From assembly GCA_002352375.1 (NCBI GenBank), contig DEIH01000132.1, positions 1-5,932 of the forward strand: DNA of 5,932 nucleotides. The letters run 5' to 3'. The position numbers and the translations under genes were made by a program. Origin of the DNA: Spirochaeta sp. UBA2779 (GTDB lineage: Bacteria > Spirochaetota > Spirochaetia > DSM-2461). The notes beneath the pieces are model-generated. The model saw nothing but the letters and a program-made list of their open reading frames with translations. It searched no databases and was not told where the DNA came from. Of this stretch, positions 1 through 5,573 are shown piece after piece; within the stretch, counting starts at the first letter, position 1; each line of letters begins with the position of its first letter.

Positions 1-1
1 C

Positions 2-1156
2 CAGCAGAGGGGGCTCGGCTCAGGCGTCATCGTCGCAAAGAAGGGTGATACCGTATACGTACTCACCAACAATCACGTTGCCGGGGAAGCCGATAAAATT
101 GATGTGGTGTTAAGTGACAAGCGAACCTTCACTGCAGAACTGGTGGGAGCCGATTCCATGATGGATCTGGCCCTGATATCCTTTACCGCAAAAGAAGACA
201 TTCCCGTTGCCGTTCTGGGGGATTCAGATTCCCTGGCCGAAGGGGACTGGGTTTTCGCCGTGGGAAACCCTCTGGGATTCCAATCCACCATAACCGCCGG
301 TATTGTCAGCGCAACCTACCGGGATGCCCAGCCGGGATCCGGTATGTCCGGAATTACCTCATATATTCAGACCGATGCCGCTATCAACCAGGGAAATTCT
401 GGAGGAGCACTTGTAAACCTGGATGGCGAAGTAATTGGAATCAACACATGGATTGCATCTCAGAACGGCGGTAATATCGGACTGGGCTTTGCCATACCCA
501 TCAACGATGCCAAAAGAGCCATAATGGACTTCATCGATACCGGGTCTATCTCCTACTCCTGGCTGGGAGTTCAGACCGGTGAACCGGATACCACACTTGC
601 AGCCGACCTTGGAATCGAAGAGAAAGACGGTGCTTTCATTTACAGTGTTTACAGTAACTCCCCGGCGGCAAAAGCGGGACTTCATCCGGGAGACGTGGTT
701 ACTAGAATCGGGGACAATGAAATTGCCGACAGTAACGCCCTTGTTCGCAATGTCGCATCCCTCCCTGTTGGAAGATCAACGGAATTCACCGTTCTCCGAG
801 ATGGAAACAGCGTTGAAATTAATGTAAAAACAGAAAAAAGAGAAGAAAACAGTGGAAGCGATGTATCCGCTCTGTGGCCGGGAATCAACATAGCCCCGCT
901 TACAGACGACATCCGCAGTCAGCTCTCCCTGAAGAAAAAAGATGAGGGAATAGTCATTGCGGCCATTGCCCCGGACAGCATTGCCGGAGGAAGCGGTCTG
1001 CAGCAGGGCGACCTTGTTATCTCCATCAACTCTGAAAAAGTGGAAAATGCCCGGGATTTCTATCGGAGTCTGAATACCCCCTTGGATGAAATCCAATTCC
1101 GCATCCTCCGTAGCGGCCGGGAACTGACCATAGGATTCACAAAACCGGGATTATAA
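2..1156 (+). CDS. HtrA/Do-family periplasmic serine protease, 5'-truncated by the window edge
   Basis: This is a trypsin-like protease and chaperone of the DegP/DegQ/HtrA family, which degrades or refolds damaged proteins in the cell envelope. The reading frame is open from base 2, so the signal peptide, N-terminal segment and start lie before the window; the first GTG/ATG codons inside it are internal. All three catalytic residues are visible: His in TNNHV (bases 74-76), Asp in MDLALI (164-166) and Ser in GNSGGAL (398-400). The family's GNPLGF and IQTDAAIN motifs are also present. Two PDZ domains follow, at about bases 554-832 (starting near SWLGVQ, with SPAAKAGL and GDVV) and 872-1144 (with GSGLQQGDLV), and the protein ends right after the second. 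Two PDZ domains place it with Do/DegP/DegQ and not with single-PDZ DegS types. The PDZ2 carboxylate-binding loop is not obvious to me. Which paralogue it is cannot be decided without the N-terminus. Confidence 0.95.
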   Translation, partial: QQRGLGSGVIVAKKGDTVYVLTNNHVAGEADKIDVVLSDKRTFTAELVGADSMMDLALISFTAKEDIPVAVLGDSDSLAEGDWVFAVGNPLGFQSTITAGIVSATYRDAQPGSGMSGITSYIQTDAAINQGNSGGALVNLDGEVIGINTWIASQNGGNIGLGFAIPINDAKRAIMDFIDTGSISYSWLGVQTGEPDTTLAADLGIEEKDGAFIYSVYSNSPAAKAGLHPGDVVTRIGDNEIADSNALVRNVASLPVGRSTEFTVLRDGNSVEINVKTEKREENSGSDVSALWPGINIAPLTDDIRSQLSLKKKDEGIVIAAIAPDSIAGGSGLQQGDLVISINSEKVENARDFYRSLNTPLDEIQFRILRSGRELTIGFTKPGL

Positions 1157-1231
1157 TTTTATTGGAATCGCCTGCTAAACTAAAAAGCGTCATCCCCTTG
1201 CCGGAAGTTTGGCAGGCCGATATCTTGAGTT

Positions 1232-2419
1232 ATGAAAATGAATTTTTCACATTTACTTGCTTCACGAACCGAATTTATGTCTTCAAGTGTTATACGTGAA
1301 ATATTAAAACAGGCAAGCCGGCCGGGAATGATTTCCCTGGCCGGAGGTATACCGGCCCCAGAAACCTTTCCAATGGATATACTGGAAGAAGTTTTTCTCA
1401 AAGTGATAAAGCGATGGGGCTCATCTGCTTTTCAATATGATCTGACTGAAGGTTTTACCCCCCTCAGAGAGGCCGCAGTACCCTACCTCAGTCGGTATTC
1501 CGTTGAAGTTTCAACCAAAGAGATTCTCGTCAGTTCCGGCTCTCAAGGACTCCTGGACTCTCTGGGGAAAGCCCTTATCAGCCCGGGAGACCTCGTTGCC
1601 GTTGAATCACCTACTTACCTGGGAGCTATTCAGGCATTCAACCCCTACGGGCCTCGGTATGTCGAAATAGAAAGCGATGAAAATGGTGTTGTTCCCAAAT
1701 CTCTTGAAAAAGTTCTGGTAAAGGATTCTCCAAAGTTTGTGTATATGGTTCCCACATTTCAGAATCCAACTGGCCGAACCATTCCCCTCGAACGTCGAAG
1801 AGCCATTGCTGATATAATAGTCACTTACAACGCACTATTGATTGAAGATGATCCTTATGCAGCTTTACGATACCGGGGAGAGGACATTCCATCCATTAAA
1901 AGTATGGCTCCAGACCATGTTCTCTATGCCACAACCTTATCCAAAGTATTTGCACCGGGGCTGCGGGTGGGATTATTTGTACCCCCATCTGAAGAGCTGG
2001 GTACCTGGCTGGTGAAAGCCAAACAGGGAACCGATCTTCATACGTCCACACTCAGTCAGGCTATGGCTGCAATTTACCTGGAAAGCGGATACCTCGAAAA
2101 GCGCCTTCCACTGATCTGTAATTTTTATCACCCGCGCTTGAAAGCCCTCCTTGAAGCAATGGATGAATACTTTCCTCCGGAGTGGAATTGGAGTCGTCCT
2201 GAAGGGGGGATGTTTTTATGGGCCGAAGGACCTGAAAGGACAAATATTCTCGAATTGTATAAAAAGGCATTATCCCGTGATGTAGCCTTCGTCCCCGGAG
2301 AATACTTTTACGCAAATTCGGAAAACAGCAGGCAAGCTATGCGACTCAACTTTACCAATGCAGACCCAGACACTTTGCGTCATGCTGTCAAAACCCTCGC
2401 ATCACTTATTGTGAATTAA
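1232..2419 (+). CDS. PLP-dependent aminotransferase, class I, KAT II/LysN (2-aminoadipate transaminase-like)
   Basis: This cytoplasmic fold-type I aminotransferase transfers an amino group between an amino acid and a 2-oxoacid; relatives act on 2-aminoadipate, kynurenine, branched-chain or aromatic amino acids. At 395 residues it is full length for the family. The N-terminal segment SRTEFMSSSVIREILK followed by ISLAGGIPAPETFP is typical of the KAT II/LysN group. PLP contacts are visible: SGSQG at about 102-106, Tyr69 in FQYD, Asn178 in FQNPTG, Asp206 and Tyr209 in EDDPY, the Schiff-base Lys238 in TLSKVFAPGLRVG with Arg245, and Arg371 (MRLNF) for the substrate carboxylate. There is no N-terminal helix-turn-helix, so it is not a MocR regulator. 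An in-frame TGA at 1226-1228 limits the start to base 1232 or later. The second ATG at 1238 has better spacing (8 bases) from the weak TTGAG at 1225-1229 and may be the true start. Exact substrate cannot be read from sequence. Confidence 0.93.
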   Translation: MKMNFSHLLASRTEFMSSSVIREILKQASRPGMISLAGGIPAPETFPMDILEEVFLKVIKRWGSSAFQYDLTEGFTPLREAAVPYLSRYSVEVSTKEILVSSGSQGLLDSLGKALISPGDLVAVESPTYLGAIQAFNPYGPRYVEIESDENGVVPKSLEKVLVKDSPKFVYMVPTFQNPTGRTIPLERRRAIADIIVTYNALLIEDDPYAALRYRGEDIPSIKSMAPDHVLYATTLSKVFAPGLRVGLFVPPSEELGTWLVKAKQGTDLHTSTLSQAMAAIYLESGYLEKRLPLICNFYHPRLKALLEAMDEYFPPEWNWSRPEGGMFLWAEGPERTNILELYKKALSRDVAFVPGEYFYANSENSRQAMRLNFTNADPDTLRHAVKTLASLIVN

Positions 2420-2429
2420 TCCAGCATAT

Positions 2430-2460
2430 AAATGAAAGCTTGAATCTTTATCATTTTTTT
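2430..2460 (+). terminator. Possible weak rho-independent terminator after the aminotransferase
   Basis: An AT-rich imperfect hairpin pairs AAATGA (2430-2435) with TCATTT (2451-2456) and AAG (2436-2438) with CTT (2446-2448), leaving a two-base bulge and a seven-base loop. A run of seven T (2454-2460) follows and partly overlaps the stem. The lack of GC pairs makes this weak. It sits 11 bases after the aminotransferase stop codon, which is the expected place. It could equally be chance in an AT-rich spacer. Confidence 0.25.
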
Positions 2461-2505
2461 CAAGAGAAACTACGAAATGAGTTCTACAACTTCGATAATC
2501 TGGAT

Positions 2506-3351
2506 ATGAATAGTCAGTGGATATCCAGGTTAGCTCTCATTTTATTAATTTTCACCCTCCCCGGCTGCCGGACAGTGGAAGAACCGGCCCCTCGGGCTGT
2601 TGTTGAATCCCCAGAACAAACTCCTGAGCCTAAGTCGATATCAGAACCCGACCCTCTTGATATTGATTGGCCCGGTACAGCCTGGATAATCCCGGATTCC
2701 CCTGATGAGGCAACGAAACAAATCCCCGGCTACAGAGGCTTCTTCCTGGGTAGAGACGGAAGGCTCCTCCTCGTTAATCAGTACAACGCTGCAGGAAATC
2801 TCTGGTCTGTGGAGGGAAACCGAATCACCCTCTCCTTGCTGGAAGGTACGGCAGAACTTCCTATGGAAGGAACCTTTGTTGTTTTTCCGGGAATACAGAG
2901 CCGATCAGACACTGAATCAGACCAAGTCAACAGCATCCGCCTGGTTCCGGAAACCGATCTGTCCGCCAAAGGAATCACCTTTAAAAGAGCTGAAGTGAAT
3001 GTTGATATTATTGAAAACCACTGGATCCCGAAACACCTGAAGGGAGGGGATAAGGTGATATGGCCTGTTAATAGGGAAATCCACCTGATGCTTCTTCCCG
3101 ATACCTCCGGGATGGGTGTTCTTGGGTTCGGTGGAGAAAACCGTTTTCACGGTGGTATACAGATGGGAGAAGAGTCCTTTGTTATCGAACCTCTGGCAAT
3201 CACCCGGAAATACGGACCGGCTTCAGATTTCGAAAATCTATACGTTCAGTGTCTTTCCGAAGCCAGCCGATTTGTTCAGGTTAAAGACGACCTATACCTC
3301 TATACCGGGACATTCCCGGTCGCAATGTTCAGGGTGCGCCTCTTCGATTAA
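2506..3351 (+). CDS. Predicted lipoprotein with a C-terminal META (HslJ-like, DUF306) domain
   Basis: The frame is open from a TTG at 2440, but I start at ATG 2506 because that gives a clean lipoprotein signal: a short N-region with Arg8, a hydrophobic core (LALILLIF) and the lipobox TLPGC with Cys21 as the lipidated residue. Pro at -2 is unusual for the E. coli lipobox but tolerated in looser versions such as those of spirochaetes. A Pro/Glu-rich linker (about 22-50) leads to a first beta-rich domain (about 55-165) with the pattern GFFLGRDGRLLLVNQYNAAG and LWSVEGNRITL, which I cannot assign firmly. The C-terminal domain (about 168-281) has the META pattern: GFGGENRFHGG, then IEPLAITRKYGP, a C-terminal helix LYVQCLSEASRFV, and the strands DDLYLY and AMFRVRLF. 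META-domain proteins include HslJ, linked to heat shock and novobiocin resistance in E. coli; the biochemical role is poorly known. No good Shine-Dalgarno site precedes the start. The product probably faces the periplasm or cell surface. Confidence 0.8.
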   Translation: MNSQWISRLALILLIFTLPGCRTVEEPAPRAVVESPEQTPEPKSISEPDPLDIDWPGTAWIIPDSPDEATKQIPGYRGFFLGRDGRLLLVNQYNAAGNLWSVEGNRITLSLLEGTAELPMEGTFVVFPGIQSRSDTESDQVNSIRLVPETDLSAKGITFKRAEVNVDIIENHWIPKHLKGGDKVIWPVNREIHLMLLPDTSGMGVLGFGGENRFHGGIQMGEESFVIEPLAITRKYGPASDFENLYVQCLSEASRFVQVKDDLYLYTGTFPVAMFRVRLFD

Positions 3352-3360
3352 TTCGATTAA
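3343..3360. repeat. Perfect 9-base tandem duplication TTCGATTAA x2 at a convergent gene junction
   Basis: Two abutting identical copies (3343-3351 and 3352-3360) cover the end of the lipoprotein gene, the 5-base gap, and the first bases of the minus-strand DUF4870 stop region. Because nine is a multiple of three, the second copy places another in-frame TAA behind the lipoprotein stop (a tandem stop). The TAA of the minus-strand gene lies at 3357-3359 inside copy two. Confidence 0.85.
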
Positions 3361-3845
3361 TAGCCCTCAGGCGGACGGTTGGCCCTGGTTCCCATCTCAC
3401 CATCCGGAGCATCCGGTCCATACCAGGAATCAAAGGCCATACGGCCGAAAACAGGAAAGTAAAAGAAGTTGCCTTTATACGCCCGGCTTAAAGCAATCAG
3501 GGATATCACCAGATAGGCCATGTTCAGAGCAACGGCAAAACTGAGATAAATCCAGAAACTACCGGAAAAACTACTCTTTATCACCAGAGTCCGTATCAGC
3601 CAGAACAGCAGACCGGCATTTACAACGGTTACCGGAATCTGGGATGTCAGAGATTGAAGTGCATGAAAAGCGACAAATTTCGAATTTTTCCGGTTAATAC
3701 CGTAATAAATCCCCGCAGCCACCAGGTTCAGAAAAGGAAGAGGCAAACCGATACCCCAGGCGGCAAACATCATGAAGTAGGCTCCCATGGCATCTTCCCT
3801 CTCTCTCCGGGTTATTTCATCCGGCTGCGGTAGATTTATCATCAC
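3357..3845 (-). CDS. DUF4870-like small multi-pass membrane protein
   Basis: This 162-residue integral membrane protein has no assigned function. A hydrophilic N-terminus (NLPQPDEITRREREDA) is followed by three to four hydrophobic segments at about 20-50, 66-88 and 95-121. The pattern matches the DUF4870 family: an N-terminal hydrophobic stretch with LPLPFLN, then a short basic loop NRKNSKFVAFHALQS (family form: K-x-S-x-F-V-x-x-H-x-x-Q/E), and a C-terminal membrane-proximal AYKGNFFYFPVFG. The tail (about 135-162) is soluble, Gly/Pro-rich and not part of the domain. Translation can start at GTG 3845 or the next codon, ATG 3842. AAGGA at 3855-3859 lies 9 bases before the GTG, and AGG at 3850-3852 lies 7 bases before the ATG. 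The ribosome site lies mostly inside the end of the upstream DUF4389 gene, which ends 5 bases before, so the two are probably translationally coupled. Family assignment is from pattern recall, not a profile search. Confidence 0.8.
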   Translation of the reverse strand: MMINLPQPDEITRREREDAMGAYFMMFAAWGIGLPLPFLNLVAAGIYYGINRKNSKFVAFHALQSLTSQIPVTVVNAGLLFWLIRTLVIKSSFSGSFWIYLSFAVALNMAYLVISLIALSRAYKGNFFYFPVFGRMAFDSWYGPDAPDGEMGTRANRPPEGY

Positions 3846-3850
3846 GTTAC

Positions 3851-4435
3851 CTATTCCTTACCACTGAAGGGAGGGTAATCATCACTGTAATAAGAAAGAT
3901 AAAGAGACACTCTCATACTCCAGCGGAGGTATCCCATTACAAAATCAAACATACTCTCAGGGTACTTACCGGTAAAAAGGATGACCCACCATGCGAGAAA
4001 CTGCACAAAACCGGCAGCAGCACCGTAGAATCCCAGGATAAAACCATGAGGAATACCCACATATACAGCCCCGAACAAGGCTCTTACCAGAACCAATCCC
4101 CGTTTAACACCTTCAGGATTATCAAACTCAATGGTGGCATCATCATCGCTACCCCGAACACCGATCGCCGGGTAGCCGTCACGCATGTTCATAATTCTCG
4201 CTGTCAGACGAATATCCCACTGAAGAAATTTTTTCTGAAATTCATAGATACTCTCAGGAATTTTTCCGGTAAACAGCACCACCCAGAATTTTACAAAATC
4301 CAGAATGGCATACCAGATAGAAACAAAGAGCATCAGAAAAATATGGGGAATAAGAATATATATCCACCCGAAAAAAGAACGCAAAAGCAGCTCACCCCGG
4401 GAGTTACTCTCCTGGCGGTTGATTATCAGTTTCAT
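3851..4435 (-). CDS. Membrane protein with two tandem DUF4389 repeats
   Basis: This 194-residue protein consists of two copies of the DUF4389 domain, a membrane-associated family of unknown function. Repeat 1 (about 16-92) and repeat 2 (about 115-191) align without gaps at an offset of exactly 99 residues: Arg19/118, PH 30-31/129-130, LFTGK 54-58/153-157, PES 60-62/159-161, the W-x-x-R region, and YP 88-89/187-188. Each copy has a hydrophobic stretch before LFTGK that can span the membrane once or twice, followed by an amphipathic helix (EFQKKFLQW; DFVMGYLRW). A short acidic linker (GSDDDATIEFDNPEG) joins them. The C-terminus DDYPPFSGKE is typical of the family. The start is well supported: ATG 4435 follows a perfect GGAGG (4441-4445) by five bases. 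It is the first gene of a two-gene unit with the DUF4870 protein. There is no catalytic motif; a structural or membrane-organising role is only a guess. Confidence 0.88.
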   Translation of the reverse strand: MKLIINRQESNSRGELLLRSFFGWIYILIPHIFLMLFVSIWYAILDFVKFWVVLFTGKIPESIYEFQKKFLQWDIRLTARIMNMRDGYPAIGVRGSDDDATIEFDNPEGVKRGLVLVRALFGAVYVGIPHGFILGFYGAAAGFVQFLAWWVILFTGKYPESMFDFVMGYLRWSMRVSLYLSYYSDDYPPFSGKE

Positions 4436-4485
4436 AGAAACCTCCGTGTTGTGATTATAGTTTATTATCCACTACAATTCCGCTT
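4436..4485. promoter_or_regulatory. Divergent intergenic region with probable promoters for the DUF4389 and Nudix genes
   Basis: These 50 bases hold the upstream signals for two divergent genes. On the minus strand a perfect TATAAT (plus bases 4454-4459) lies 8 bases upstream of the GGAGG ribosome site (4441-4445), giving a short leader. No good -35 box is seen at 16-18 bases (CGGAAT is the best). On the plus strand TATTAT at 4463-4468 would give a leader of about 10 bases and there is no Shine-Dalgarno before ATG 4486, so the Nudix transcript may be nearly leaderless. The two -10 elements are 3 bases apart, so the promoters would compete. Confidence 0.4.
4441..4445 (-). promoter_or_regulatory. 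Strong Shine-Dalgarno site of the DUF4389 gene
   Basis: The minus strand reads GGAGG followed by the five-base spacer TTTCT and then ATG at 4435. This fixes the start of the DUF4389 gene and is the best-formed ribosome site of the window apart from that of the oxidoreductase gamma subunit. Confidence 0.75.
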
Positions 4486-5013
4486 ATGCCTGCTGATTTT
4501 CAAAAAAGCCTGGAGAAATACCAGAACAATTATCCCGGGGAAAAGCCTCTTGTTGACCTCTTCCACTCACTTTTAAAGCTTCCCGATGCCTTTTACCGAA
4601 CCTGCCGGCCGGGTCATTTTACGGCATCAGCCCTGATACTGAATCCGGAAAAAACTCATCTGCTTCTGGTGGAACACCGGAAACTGGGAATCTGGGTACA
4701 GCCCGGGGGACATGCCGATGGCGAGATTCATCTTGAAGGGGTAGCCCGAAGAGAGGTGGAGGAGGAAACCGGCGTCTCGGAAGTAAAATGTGCTCCGGGA
4801 ATACTCGACTTGGACATTCATGCCATTCCGGCCCGTAAGGATGAAGGCCCTCACGACCATTACGATGTACGTTTTTTATTCACCGCAGATCCCGCTCATC
4901 CATTGAGAATCAGTCTTGAATCAACCGATCTGAAGTGGATACCCGTGAAAAACCTGAGTGATTATACCAGAGAGGAGTCTATGTTCCGAATGCTCAGAAA
5001 AGCCGGGGCCTAG
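4486..5013 (+). CDS. Nudix hydrolase (GGHADG-type, MutT-related)
   Basis: This 175-residue cytoplasmic hydrolase would cleave a nucleoside diphosphate linked to another moiety, using divalent metal. The Nudix box spans residues 75-97, from GGHADG to REVEEETGV. The metal-binding REVEEE core is intact (Arg89, Glu90, Glu93, Glu94). The first Glu of the consensus GX5E is replaced by Ile81, with Glu80 beside it. Flanking motifs PGHFTASALIL (42-52), HRKLGIWVQPGG (64-75), LDLDIHAIP (107-115) and HDHYDVRFLF (123-132) are typical of a Nudix subgroup often annotated simply as NUDIX hydrolase; its substrate is not established to my knowledge. An N-terminal helical extension (1-40) precedes the Nudix fold. 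ATG 4486 is chosen because the family's N-terminal helix fits, although no Shine-Dalgarno site is visible. The gene ends 5 bases before the convergent oxidoreductase gamma gene. A role in housecleaning or cofactor recycling is possible but not shown. Confidence 0.9.
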   Translation: MPADFQKSLEKYQNNYPGEKPLVDLFHSLLKLPDAFYRTCRPGHFTASALILNPEKTHLLLVEHRKLGIWVQPGGHADGEIHLEGVARREVEEETGVSEVKCAPGILDLDIHAIPARKDEGPHDHYDVRFLFTADPAHPLRISLESTDLKWIPVKNLSDYTREESMFRMLRKAGA

Positions 5014-5018
5014 AGCTC

Positions 5019-5573
5019 TCAAGCGGCATCAACCTTGTGAGTTTTCTCAAATCCTGCGTGAAGAATACGTAGATTTACCGGGTTGTGCTTCCGGTTTCGG
5101 GCGGAGATCACCTCATCAAGTGCAGCTTCTACAGCATTCACCGAGACAATATCCGGCTTGAGCTTTAACAGGGCTCCGATAGCGGCCATATTTGCCGCCC
5201 GCTCGGTACCCTCTTTAAGAGAAAGATCGGTGGCATCAAGAGATATCAATACCAGATCTTTTCGGGTAGGAGGATTCTTTACCAGTGAGGAATTCCATAT
5301 CAGCAGCCCTCCTGGACGAACCCGGGGTTCAAACTTGACCACCGATGGTCCGTTCAATGCAATCACAATACTCGGTTTTTCAATTACAGGAGAAGCAATT
5401 TCCTCATCGCTGATTACCACTGAGCAGTTCGCTGTCCCTCCCCTCATTTCAGCACCGTAGGAGGGAATATGGGATACCTGTTTCCCCTGGCGCATGGCTG
5501 CGACACAGAGAAGTTTCCCGGTGAGCAGGACTCCCTGCCCCCCGAATCCGGCAATAATGAGTTCTTCTGTCAT
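5019..5573 (-). CDS. 2-oxoacid:ferredoxin oxidoreductase, gamma subunit (VorC/KorC type)
   Basis: This is the gamma subunit of a CoA-dependent 2-oxoacid:acceptor oxidoreductase, which oxidatively decarboxylates a 2-oxoacid to acyl-CoA and passes electrons to ferredoxin in the cytoplasm of anaerobes. At 184 residues it has the usual length of a stand-alone gamma subunit. Hallmarks are the N-terminal GFGGQGV (9-15), SYGAEMRGGTANCSVVIS (38-55), the IVIALN strand, and the late NMAAIGALLKL segment. ATG 5573 overlaps the TGA of the beta-subunit gene by four bases (ATGA), and AAGGAG (5582-5587) sits 8 bases upstream, so the start is secure and translation is probably coupled. The separate gamma gene directly after beta matches the alpha-beta-gamma order of 2-oxoisovalerate/2-oxoglutarate-type enzymes more than one-chain pyruvate:ferredoxin oxidoreductase. 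The 2-oxoacid used (2-oxoglutarate, branched-chain or aryl-pyruvate) cannot be read from this subunit alone. Confidence 0.93.
   Translation of the reverse strand: MTEELIIAGFGGQGVLLTGKLLCVAAMRQGKQVSHIPSYGAEMRGGTANCSVVISDEEIASPVIEKPSIVIALNGPSVVKFEPRVRPGGLLIWNSSLVKNPPTRKDLVLISLDATDLSLKEGTERAANMAAIGALLKLKPDIVSVNAVEAALDEVISARNRKHNPVNLRILHAGFEKTHKVDAA

Noticed and set aside
359..685. Antisense open frame of 108 codons inside the HtrA gene
   Set aside because: It lies opposite the conserved catalytic and PDZ coding sequence and shows no recognisable domain.
1152..1157. Perfect TATAAT at the end of the HtrA gene as a promoter for the aminotransferase
   Set aside because: It overlaps the HtrA stop codon and no -35-like hexamer lies at 16-18 bases; it is listed here because a matching -10 alone is weak evidence.
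2440..2505. Upstream extension of the META lipoprotein from a TTG codon
   Set aside because: The extra 22 residues are polar and would place the lipoprotein signal inside the protein; ATG 2506 gives a normal N-region, hydrophobic core and lipobox.
3116..3544. Plus-strand open frame of 142 codons across the lipoprotein/DUF4870 junction
   Set aside because: It overlaps the META domain coding sequence in another frame and then runs antisense to the DUF4870 gene; its composition is typical of a shadow frame.
4046..4576. Plus-strand open frame of 176 codons opposite the DUF4389 gene, running into the Nudix gene
   Set aside because: The DUF4389 repeats on the minus strand and the Nudix frame fully explain the region; the frame has no domain and no ribosome site.
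5012..5019. Palindrome AGAGCTCT at the Nudix/gamma junction as an operator or terminator
   Set aside because: It is eight bases with no loop or T run and overlaps two stop codons; it is probably chance.
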